DNA of 64,000 bases from Siphonodentalium dalli (lineage: Eukaryota > Mollusca > Scaphopoda > Gadilida > Siphonodentaliidae), in NCBI GenBank assembly GCA_032622095.1, contig CP136064.1, positions 140,263,954 through 140,327,953 on the forward strand, given 5' to 3'. The position numbers and the translations under genes are program-made. Below are positions 1-10,453 of the stretch, piece after piece; position 1 is the stretch's first letter; each line of letters begins with the position of its first letter. The notes under the pieces were generated by a model that did not search any database, was not told where the DNA came from, and saw only the letters and a list, made by a program, of their open reading frames with translations.

Positions 1-905
1 GTACCTTGGTGTTTTCTTACCCAGGTGTACCTTGGTGTTTTCTTACCCAGGTGTACCTTGGTGTTTTCCTGCCCAGGTGTACCTTGGTGTTTCCTTACCT
101 GGGTGTACCTTGGGGTTTTCTAACCCAGGTGCATCTCAATGGGAAATCCACCTGGGTAAGAAAACACCAAAGTACACCGGCGTAAGAAAACACCAAGGTA
201 CACCTGGGTTGGAAACACCAATGTACACCTGGGTTGGAAACATCAAGGTACACCTGGTGGGGAACACCCAGGTAGGAAACATCAGGGTACACCTGGGTGA
301 ATAACACCAAGGTACACCTGGGTGGGAAACACCCAGGTATGAAACATCAGGGTACACCTGGGTGAATAACACCTAGGTACACCTGGGTGGGAAACACCCA
401 GGTAGGAAACACCAGGGTACACCTGGGTGAATAACACCAAGGTACACCTGGGTGGGGAACACCCAGGTAGGAACATCAGGGTACACCTGGGTGAATAACA
501 CCAAGGTACACCTGGGTGGGACACACCCAGGTATGAAACATCAGGGTACACCTGGGTGAATAACACCAAGGTACACCTGGGTGGGAAACACCCAGGTATG
601 AAACAGCAGGGTACACCTGGTGAATAACACCTAGGTACACCTGGGTGGGAAACACCCAGGTAGGAAACACCAGGGTACACCTGGGTGGGAAACACCCAGG
701 TATGGTACACCTGGGTGTGGTCACCTGGGTAATTATACCCAGGTTTATCCATACCAGGGTTTTTATCCAGTTTCAGGTTGGTAAATCATGGTAAAACCCA
801 GGTTTCAGGGGGTCTTGATGGTTGGTGGATGTCTTGATATATAGATTTATACCTGGGTTTCGGCCCAAAAAACCTGGGTGGATTTACCCAGGTACATTTT
901 TATAT
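1..905. repeat. Inverted ~40-bp minisatellite built on ACCTGGGT/ACCCAGGT
   Basis: Positions 1-140 carry units reading TACCTTGGTGTTTTCTTACC. From about 150 onward the same unit runs on the opposite strand (ACACCAAGGTACACCTGGGT) and continues with variants to about 905. The switch point is near 128-156, so this is a palindrome whose left arm is mostly outside the window. Units themselves contain ACCTGGGT and ACCCAGGT and can form small stems. Long open frames here are by-products of the repeat. Confidence 0.9.
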
Positions 906-1620
906 GGGGACACACGTCGATTGAGGCGAGTTAGCCCTGGGGCGAGTACGCCGATTCCGGCACCTTCTCTATTTGCAGCAGGTATACGTTTACGCCTGTT
1001 TACGCGTAATTTAATTTACAAAGTTCCCCAATTGGTATCGTAAATAGAGCGACCTTATTTTATAGAGAATGCCTCTGTTATCAAGTTGCTATACATTAAA
1101 TACGACAAATTCACATGCTCGTTCAAGCGCAGTAGTCTATTTTCCCCATGTTAAAGGACATCCACAAATACTAAATAACGCTAACCTACTGCGAATGTTT
1201 GACACGACAACTGTTAACATATTTGGGCTGAATTCATCTGACGCGGTATTATTCCTCAAAATAAACAACAAAACCATCGTTACTTGGAAATGTAGTTTGG
1301 GCTAACATTTACATAAATCCTCCACATCATTTATCCCGACACACACGTCAGATGAAAAACAGCCATGAAGTAAACGGCCAAATTGGCCGAAATAATCTCA
1401 CTTCGCCTCAATATGATACCGTATGCGGCAACTGATAACCATTTATACCATAATTGCCTGTTCTATTGTGTGTATAACACCTATTTCATTTCATCTTTAC
1501 ACCCTACTGTGGGTATAAAGATTCCTACTTTTGGTATAAATTTATACTGTGGTGTAAATGTTTCAAAGGCACTTCGTGTGTTAATCGTTTATACCCATAG
1601 TAGAACTACACCGCAGTTGA
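906..1620. other. Non-coding stretch, no gene seen
   Basis: AT-rich sequence with no recognisable protein similarity. Between about 1435 and 1615 short variants of GGTATAAA and its complement recur, hinting at a decayed small inverted-repeat element. No clean ends were found. Confidence 0.4.
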
Positions 1621-2797
1621 CCTCTGGTGGGGACATGACAATCTGCGGGATGGGATGGGATATGGGACAAAACGACAATCTGCGGGACATAATTTCAAAT
1701 TGCGTGGGACGGCGGATATCTCAAGGAATACAGGGCGTAGTGGGCTCATTTTGGTGTCTAACGAAAGGCCCACGTTCGCCCTATCCACGCATATTAACCC
1801 CGTCACTAACCAAACACCAGAAGTTGCATTATTTGATCGACAACTGACCTAACATGGGGTGGAATTTGGGATAGCATGACAATCTGCGGGACAGGATTTT
1901 CAAATTGCGTGGGACGGCCGATAGCTCGAGGAATACAGCGCATAGAGGGCTACTTTGGTGTCTAACGAAAGGTCCACATTCGCCCTATCCACACATATTA
2001 ACCCCGCCACTGACCGGACACCGGAAGTTACATTACCCATTTGGAAAAAAATACATTCCCTGTGTCTAATTCTACATTTTGATATACTATACGCCCCATT
2101 ATATTGAATATACCGGCTGAAATCGATCCTATAATTGTAAACATCGAGTCTATTTTTAGCTGTTTTATCGGAGAGTGTTTGCGTGTTCGCCATTACAATA
2201 TTCGCACTAAAACAGCCATAGTGTAGCTAAAAACGAATGCACAGTATTCCACTGCGTTATTTGATACCTAAAACTTGTTGTTTGCTAGTGTATTCATCGA
2301 GAAATCTAAATTCTAAACATTAATGTCGAACGCAGTTTTTCGTGTTTGTGGCATTTTATGTTAGGTCAGTTGTCGACCGGATAATGCAACTTCCGGTGTC
2401 CGGTCAGTGGCGGGGTTAATATGTGTGGATAGGGCGAATGTGGACCTTTCGTTAGACACCAAAAGTAGCCCTCTATGCGCTGTATTCTTCGAGCTATCGG
2501 CCGTCCCACGCAATTTGAAAATCCTGTCCCGCAGATTGTCATGCTATCCCAAATTCCACCCCATGTTAGGTCAGTTGTCGATCAAATAATGCAACTTCTG
2601 GTGTTTGGTTAGTGACGGGGTTAATATGTGTGGATAGGGCGAACGTGGGCCTTTCGTTAGACACCAAAATGAGCCCCCTACGCCCTGTATTCCTCGAGAT
2701 ATCCGCCGTCCCACGCAATTTGAAATTCTGTCCCGCAGATTGTCGTTTTGTCCCATATCCCATCCCATCCCGCAGATTGTCATGTCCCCTCTGGTGG
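1621..2797. mobile_element. Foldback DNA element (~1157 bp) with 10-bp target duplication
   Basis: A perfect direct repeat CCTCTGGTGG lies at 1621-1630 and 2788-2797. The enclosed 1631-2787 begins GGACATGACAATCTGCGGG and ends with its complement. The arms (about 1631-2040 and 2365-2787) are long inverted repeats. Each arm holds two diverged copies of a ~240-bp subunit, and a ~320-bp unrelated centre separates them. There is no transposase. A 9-10-bp duplication is the range of Mutator-like elements, so a non-autonomous MULE is the best guess, but the termini alone do not prove the superfamily. Confidence 0.85.
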
Positions 2798-3142
2798 CCT
2801 CGCTGTCGATATTTAGCCCAATTTTTCATCACGCCCGCTTCGCGATGTAAATACACATTTTTTCGGATCCAAAACGCTCTGAAATGTGATAAGTGGTCTA
2901 AATACATAGATATATACTACCCAATTCCATATACTAGTGTTTACTTGTCGAAGAATGACAGTTTAAAGTTAGTTTACGATGTTTTATCTAGCTGCACCGA
3001 CTGAGTACACATGTTTTATCTAGGTCGGTGACCGCTGTTGAGAACGTAAACAAAAACAAACGCACACGTTCGTCTGCTTCCGTGTTTTTAAAGCGAACGA
3101 CTGCTTACATTTTTACAACAATTTGCTATTATATTCGTTAAA
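2798..3142. other. 5' flank of the recombinase pseudogene
   Basis: No ORF or repeat is evident. The part after about 3030 is richer in CpG and precedes an intact start codon at 3143, so it may hold the old promoter and 5' UTR. This is inference only. Confidence 0.35.
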
Positions 3143-4112
3143 ATGTTCGGTGGCTTTACTTGTGAAAGTGATTTAGACAACATCTTTAATGACCGTGAAC
3201 TAATGCAGAATTTTGCGACAGAAATGAATGATAATTCCTATGATAGTTTGGATTTAGACAGTACAGGTGACTTTGACAATCACAATAATCACAATAAAGA
3301 ATCAGCAGACAGTGGACATAGCATGGGAATGGATGCAGACACCAGTCCTCTGATTAATGAACGAGCAGAGACAGATACACCTCCACATAACTATCCAAAT
3401 AGTATGCCTAATACACAGAGATTTGCTGAATTGAACAGTGACGGTGTAGCAAGTTTCATCACAGACCAGCAAAGCAAGCACACTCTGAAAAAATCTATGA
3501 CTGACATTCGACTATTAAAGGTATTTCTAGCTGCGCAGTCGGAATTGAACACCCTGCCGATATGTGGTTTAAGCGCCAAACAGTTGGAGTGAATAAACTT
3601 TCAACATGTCGGTCATGGTAAAACAAGGTGGTCTGGACGAAAACAAAAGATTGACAAATACGAGCGCTCGAAAACACCTTGTGCAAAAGCTTCGTGAACA
3701 TGATGTGGTGCCTATCGATATAGCCGCAATTACTGGCCATAAAAATTTGGCCAGTATAAACAATTATTCAACATCAGGTGAAAAGGAAAGGTGTTCACTC
3801 CTCTTGAGCAACACAACGTCAACACTTACCTCAGAAAACAACTCTAATCCAGTGTCATGTAATTCCAATCACTCCATGGGCATAGTTACAATTCAAGAAA
3901 GCTCAATAGTCACGACAAGAAGCGAAAATGTGCAACCTAAAGAAACTGCATCTTGCAATGTGCTTTCCTGCACACAAAATTCGAAAACTGTCAACGTAAA
4001 CATGCGCGACTTTGACATTCCGTCAACAGTTGGGAGAAGTTTATCTTCTTTGTTCAGTAACAACCACATACAGATTGACAATTTAAATATCCATTTGCTA
4101 GGAAGTGAATGA
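3143..4112 (+). pseudogene. Crypton-like tyrosine recombinase, internally deleted and frameshifted
   Basis: Three reading-frame pieces line up with one family, the Crypton/ZMYM/QRICH1-type tyrosine recombinases. Piece 1 (3143-3592) has an acidic N-terminus and then a core-binding stretch (RFAELNSDGVASFI, SKHTLKKSMTDIRLL). Piece 2 is in another frame around 3541-3600 and reads DMWFKRQTVGVNKL. Piece 3 (3606-4112) carries LTNTSARKHLVQKL, ITGHKN and SINNYS, which hold the box-II Arg, the His and the Tyr nucleophile, and then a typical tail ending LSSLFSNNHIQIDNLNIHL. About 200 residues of catalytic domain between pieces 1 and 2 are missing, including the first catalytic Arg. The usual HSAR His is Thr here. 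A 1-bp loss near 3604 explains the second shift. It cannot encode an active recombinase. An unspliced intron at the deletion is possible but there are no convincing splice sites. Confidence 0.75.
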
Positions 4113-4589
4113 AAACTGTGCATTTTAATGTTCGAATGTCCCACGTTGGATTTTAACTGACTCCAACTTGTTCCCAACAAAAAAATAGTTCATGTGTTAG
4201 ATTCATTCAAAGATTTATTCAAAATTGGATATTGTTTTGATGTCATTAATATATTAAAATACAGCCATTTAAATCAAACATAGATTGTTACTGTTATCTT
4301 CAATGAGTGAAATCTGAATGTGCATTCATATCAGCTGATTGATGCCCCAGAGAAGTGGCGGATCACGGAATGACCTAGAAGTATGTAATGCTACGCGTGT
4401 CCCACGTACCTGTTTAATAGCTTCACATATTTCGGTCACTGGGTGCGCATACATTTTAACAACAAAGTAGCAATACCAGTAGATAAATTTATGAAGCTAC
4501 TAAAGAATAATAATTATGGTATAAATAAAATACACCCATAGTAGCCGAGAATAACAAATTTTCACCACTCGTGGTATTGTGGATTTAAC
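4113..4589. other. 3' flank, no gene seen
   Basis: AT-rich sequence after the recombinase stop codon. No recognisable domain, and no repeat edge clear enough to define. Confidence 0.4.
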
Positions 4590-7500
4590 CACGAGCCTAA
4601 TGATCCAAATAAAAGTCCCCAAAATTTAAAATGGCGCCCACAATGGCGGACAAATTTTGAAAAATCACCGAAAGTCCCACATTTTCACATCAGTGGGCAT
4701 TATTTTCGAAACAACTGTACACATGCTGAAACTTGAGTTGGAAATACTGAGGTGAAGTAATTACCTTGCATTGTATGCAAGAAATTGTTTTCCAAATCGA
4801 AGATGCCGGCCAAAATGGCGACCGAAATTTGAAAACAAGCTCACATTCCTTTACTTTCTTACGATGTGCGTTATTGTTACGCGAATTCTGCCCAAAATTA
4901 CATGTTCATATGGAACATTGATATGAAGTATTCATTTGAGTTTGGGAAACTCTCACAGTCTGGCGGCCAGAAATTGAAAAAAAGTCAATATTATTACATA
5001 CTACTTTCAACTTGTTCAACTAATTTAATTTGTCATAATATCGATATGTATGGACGAAACGGTACATACTCTAAGCCATATATTAGTTCCAACATAAGGT
5101 GTAACCTTTTGGAAGGATGACAACCTACAATTAATAATCGCGATGTGGCATTTAGAAATCCATTCTCCACTAAGCGCCCATACTGGCCGTAACTGTAAAT
5201 AGGTGTGCCGAATAGTCATATTATGACTTCCAAGAATCAAAACAATAGTACCTGAGCTTATTCTGATTTGCCACATTCAGCATTATCTGGACAAGTTTCC
5301 GTCTCTTCGTCAGATTAATCTATCACGCTCACACCAACACAGTTTCTACACTTCTTTGTAGAAGGGTCCAACTAATGTTTCAAACAATACATATGCCGGT
5401 GTCCAGCTCACGTGTTTGTCTTGAAAGCTGGGAATTCTTATCCTTATTCTTGGCGAGCTTCAATCGTAGTATAGCTTATGATATAATTCAGATGCTACAT
5501 ATGGGATCTGAGCGTCATCTTGTGCGATAAACTAGAAAGGTATGCGGTCGATGCGTATACTAGCTTTCAGAAGGACCTCTCTATCTGCGTATTTTCAGTT
5601 TTGGTGACCTAATGGGGATAACAACATGTACACCTGGTGATCTTCCCAAACAGCCACTTCTCGATATATGGTTCATCAATTCACATACTCATCTAATGCA
5701 CTGACGTACCCGGACAACTTCTGGCTTCGAATGTTGAAAGTCTGACATTTGACGGATGCCTTTCTGCTAAGGCGTAGAAGACCATAATGCATAATATACC
5801 CACACTTCTTGACCATGATCCTAATGATTGGCGTCCAGCAATCGTCTCACAGAACAGATCCAAGCAGATAATAACAATACACACGGTGCTAGTTTGTAGG
5901 CATGTGTCCATGATAGTGGAAATAAAATGGACCATGACTGCACCGCCCCTTCTTTGTGTATGTTTTAGATTCAGACAGGATCTCATGTTACTACTATATA
6001 AGCCCCTCACATACTGGGGTGTAGTCTTAAAGACAATGCCTTTGATAGTTGGTTGATATGTCATATTCATGCTGGGTGGCGGTTAGTATGGTTCAAGAAA
6101 GTACAACGCGAAGAACATCCAGAGGAATGTTACGTTGGTGAGATCTTGCATTCAGTTCAACATACGTTGGGTACACCAAGTGATTTATTTGTAACATCAC
6201 CATTCCGACCATTTTCCTGCATGAGACATATTAACTACTATATTCTAAAGTTATATATATAAAGCTATATGATAAAAAGGGTCACGTTCCCCAACGTTCA
6301 AAGCCATTGCCGTCGAGACTATAAATTGTTCTTTAAATACATAGTGAAATAAATGCACCACATTTTCTTGAATAATACCGCCCGCATACTGTACTGACAC
6401 TAACCCCGAGAGAGGATAACAAAAACGCATCTTCATTCTATAAAGACATTATCCTTTAGCCCATCCGATTGTTCTGAGGAGGCTAGCATGGTATTATCCA
6501 GACAACATTATACGTCTGGTCAAGTTGAATCAGAACGGCTTCGAAACGGATGTGGAAATACAATCTTACCACACCAAAAAAACACCGACACGCATGGAAT
6601 TCTATATCTTAAACTTGCAACAGGTGTAGGGTGGCCCATTTCATTCCCACTATCATTGCGCATGTCCACAAACTAGCACCGCGAGTATTGTTCTTCTCTG
6701 TTGAGAGCTATTCGACGAGACGACTTCGGGACGTCACACTGTTTGCTTTGGATCATGATCATGAAGTGTGGGTAGTCGGTACATTATGGTCTTCTCCTTA
6801 GCAGATAGACAGCTGTCCAAGGGAATGAGACAGCTTGCAACATCCTCAAAACACTGTCGAAGTTGTCCACGTATGCCAATGCGTTCGCTGAGTTGGCGAA
6901 CAATCTATTGAGAAGTGACTTGCTAACTGGTTCGCCATGTGTACATGTCGTTATCCCCATGGGGTATGATACACATACATAGAGATGACCTTCTGTAAGC
7001 CTGTATACTCATCGACCATATGCTTTTCTAGTTCAAGATGACGCACAAATCCCATATTTAGCAAATATTTAAAATCGTAAGCTAGACACCGGAAAATTAA
7101 TTGTTTGAAACGTTATGATTAGAGGGATCCTTCTCCCAGGAAGTGTTGAATACTTTGTCGGTGTGAGCGACCTAGATTTATCAGACAAAGAATTGGAAGC
7201 TGGTCAAGATAATTATGGACGTGACGTGGCAAATCAGAATCTGTTATCAGGTAATTGTTCTAATATGACTATTCGGCGCACCTATGGTTACGGCCATTAT
7301 CGGCGCAAAGTGGGGAATGGATTTTGAAATGCCAGATCGCGATATTAATTGTGGGTTTTCGTCTTTCCAGAATGATGCGAGCTATGTTATGCTTTTTGGT
7401 ATGTTTTAAGTTGAACTAATAGATGGTTTATGTACAGTTTCGTCCATACATACCGATGTTATAACAAAATGTTGAAATTAGTATGTAACTATATCGATTT

Positions 7501-7905
7501 TTTATCAATTTATGGCCGCCAATTTAGCCGCCATCTTGACTGTGAGTATCAATTGCCAAACTCAAACGAATACTTCATATCAATATTCCTTGTCAACATG
7601 TAATGGTGGGTAGAAATCGCGAAACAATAACGCCCATTGTAAGAAAGTAAAGTAATGTAGGCGTGTTTTCAAATTTTGGTCGCCATTTTGGCCGCCATCT
7701 TCGATTTGGAAAACAATTTCTTGCATGAGATGTAAGGTAATTACTTCACCTCAGTATTACCAACTCAACTGTAAGCATGGGTAGAATTGTCTCGATAATA
7801 ATGCCCAATGGTGTGAATATGAGGGAATTTCGGTGATTTTTCAAAATATGTCCGTCATTGTGGGAGCCATTTTAAATTTGGGGTACTTTTATTTGGATCT
7901 GGTAC
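4590..7905. mobile_element. Large palindromic (foldback) element P1, ~3.3 kb
   Basis: The left arm (about 4597-5960) reappears reversed at about 6620-7903. Pairs include ATCCAAATAAAAGT at 4605 with its complement near 7890, CTAAGGCGTAGAAGACCATA at 5768 with its complement near 6790, and GGGGATAACAACATGTAC at 5615 with its complement near 6945. The arms are about 1.35 kb with many substitutions, and the ~650-bp centre is unpaired. The outer arms contain paired ATGGC motifs (4631/4643, 4803/4815, and minus-strand sites at 7684/7696 and 7856/7868). No transposase and no target duplication were found. The arm part around 5780-5960 and its mirror keeps readable but broken peptide-like stretches, so it may derive from coding DNA. 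Confidence 0.8.
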
Positions 7906-8562
7906 AAGGACTATTCTTCGCCTAAGTGTCCCCAACTCACAATAGTAAGCAAGTGTGGGGTTGACATGACAATAACGCTCACTGATGTTAAAATCAGCGA
8001 TTTTCGGCGATTGTTCTATTTCTGGTGTCCATTTTGGCCGCAATCTTGGATTTGGGTGAATATTCCTCAAATCAGGTATAAGAGGAATCCTAGCTTGAGT
8101 ATCTCCTGCACATATATAAGCATGGGTGTTGTTATGATAGCAATAACATTCATTGATTCGAAACATTACATCCCGTTATTAGCGTCGATTCGGCTTTGAT
8201 CTATTATAGCGGCATTTGGAAGAACGTGATATCGGACAAATATATCCCACAATCAATGTATATTATGGTTTTCGTGTGTTCGTCAATGACTCTTATATAC
8301 GATAAATATATAACATCACGCCAAGATGCCAACGAAGGTGGTTAAATGTAAGAAAAATAGCATATTTTTACATTTCGGCGGCCATCTTGGCCGCCATATT
8401 GGATACTTGTATCGGATTTTTGGCTAATTTGTAAGGGTTGTATATTAGCATAAAGAATCGATCGGAAAACAAGACCGCATGTGATATCATGTTTACTATA
8501 ACGGCGATCAAAGAGACCGGGTGCATATAACAAAAATGGCCGCCATGATGGACGCCATCTTA
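7600..8562. repeat. Tandem ~175-bp units with ATGGC pairs
   Basis: Successive diverged units each contain a CAATAACGCCCATTG-like block, then a paired GGCCGCCAT motif, then an AAGCATGGGTG-like block. The block starts lie near 7628, 7796, 7972 and 8148. The first two overlap the right arm of P1. More paired motifs lie at 8383/8395 (minus) and 8536/8548 (plus). No gene is present. Confidence 0.6.
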
Positions 8563-9865
8563 GTGGGGGTGGGGGTAATTACAGGAAAACATAAAAATCG
8601 TTCAATTTTTGATAGAAGCACCAAAATTGGCACAGATGTAGTTTAACATAATCTAAATGAGAATCTAGCTGGTTCCAGCTTTTTAATGAGTGGAACTCTG
8701 AAAAAAATTGACCGGAAGTAGAACACCCCCTAAAAAAGACGATTTGTTTTATTTATCAGTTTTATGCAAATCATAGCGGGAAAATCAAGTATAATGTATA
8801 CAAATATATATTTTTTCGTAAAGCTAAGACATAATGACACTTTTCTGAGCTAAAATTGAAACTCACCATCCAAGATGGCCGTCAAAATGGCCGCCGGAAG
8901 TTGAAAATATGACATTTTTTTACAAATATCTTTTAGATCAATTCATGCTGTTTGGAACTAGTTGAGTAATATGACTTTATTTTGTGTTTTGTATATTAAC
9001 TGATCATTGGCGCAATTAAATATGCAATTATTGGGCTCCTAGCCCCATCCGATCCCTCAAAAATTCGATTTTACAGAACGCGGTATAAAATTCACAATTG
9101 GGATTCTAGTCATATTTCAACAAGAAATGAAAAGAACATTGTAATTTAAAGGTACTCAATCCGTAAAGAGGGTCCCCATCTCAACAGATTCCAACAACAA
9201 AAATCCGATCAGAGGGTCCTATATTACTATTTCTTTGGCTTTGGGGGTAAAAAATATTTGATTCGAGTCGAGGAACCCACCAAACAAAGCTCAGAGTTAT
9301 TAGATATTGATTTTTGAAATTTGTTAATTGCTCGAGATGAGTACTAATAACTGCCGTCAATTTGGTAACCTGCTCGAGATTTTACGCCAAAACTCTATTC
9401 AAACAGACAAGGATGGATAACTCTATAATCAAGTGGTAATAATAACGAAATTTTGACTGTCTTCTGGGCCAGAAAGAATTCCCGATAATGAAAAATAATA
9501 GATTTCTAAAATCGATATCTAACAAAGCTTTGATGGGTGACTTCCTCGACTCGAATCAAATATTTTGGACCCCCGAAGCCATTGAAATAGTAATTGAGAG
9601 GAGTTTTATCGGATTGAGTACCTTTAAGTGAGGCATATCATTACCTATGAATATTCCAACTCTCGGCAACTAAAAATCTTACCTTGGCTCAAAATGGCCG
9701 CCAAAATATGGAAAATGGTAAATATTGCCACATGGGGGGTCCTGCATACGCTTACAAGTTGTGGTTGATGTATACAATTTGCTAATCTGTATTCTATACA
9801 TAGAATACAAACATGTCTGAGACACCATGTGTCATTTTTACTATTGTCACCACTGACATCACCAG
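8563..9865. repeat. P2 left arm, outer part
   Basis: Pairs with about 19480-20275 reversed, for example GGGATTCTAGTCATATTTCA at 9100 and its complement near 19725. It contains paired ATGGC motifs at 8875/8887 and a decayed pair near 9694. It is interrupted by the TTAA element at 9150-9623. Confidence 0.8.
9150..9623. mobile_element. 474-bp TTAA-flanked MITE (AGGTACTCAATCCG termini)
   Basis: The ends are AGGTACTCAATCCG and CGGATTGAGTACCT, flanked by TTAA at 9146-9149 and 9624-9627. The matching point of P2's right arm lacks the insert and reads AATGTAAGTGAGG in the same orientation, so insertion into the left arm is directly visible. TTAA duplication with purine-purine 5' ends fits Kolobok-type non-autonomous elements. 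Other copies lie at 38618-39086 and 49560-50028, and a diverged one ends at 39834. Confidence 0.85.
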
Positions 9866-10453
9866 ATATATATATATATCTTTATTATCCTCCATATATG
9901 GAGATTCATATATAAATGTTTATATTATGAGAACAATTAACACAATTTGGTACATAACACAGTGTATAATAAATTTAAGATTACAAACATCTACAACACA
10001 TGTCTCAATATGTATGATGAACCAACTACACATGCATATATACACACACTCATGCACTACATAAAGTATATATTCCATTCTACAGCCATATCGTACTTAC
10101 AGACAGAGAAATGGCATACTCCGAGACGACCAAGCCGAAGTTGGACCCAAATCAGGGATCTCTCTCTCTGGAAGACCCACAAACGCCAATGCCTTTGTGC
10201 AGTCTTACCGACTCGGAGCCGACCATTTCCCCAGCACCACTCATGTATACATATATACAGCCATATCGCACTCACAGACATACAGACGACAGTCAGACAA
10301 GCAGACATACGAGACAAACAAACAAACGGCAGATATACATACAGACAAATGTACTTACTGGTAAAACAATACACAGATACATATGATATGAACAATTACA
10401 AACACGCTTATAACTGCATGTTATGATAGAGTTTACATGAGGGTTTGTGAGAT
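9866..10453 (-). other. LINE-A 3' UTR and 3' terminus
   Basis: This non-coding part follows the ORF2 stop. Near the end it holds the inverted repeat CTCCATATATGGAG (about 9891-9904) and then, in LINE sense, a AATAAAGATATATATA-like tail. LINE-B has the equivalent CTCCAATTTCGGAG stem and tail at 56498-56515, so the stem-loop plus TA-rich tail is probably the reverse-transcription recognition end. Confidence 0.6.

Noticed and set aside
32-752. Long overlapping open frames on both strands
   Set aside because: They follow the minisatellite unit and have repeat-encoded peptides (HPGVPWCYSPRC); no protein signal.
1606-2907. Recurrent frames with LICVDRANV and LSLDTK
   Set aside because: The same peptide appears because the foldback arms contain four copies of one subunit; no domain and many stops.
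10057-10440. Frames in the LINE-A 3' UTR
   Set aside because: They sit in CATACA-rich sequence between the ORF2 stop and the LINE tail and are not conserved in LINE-B.
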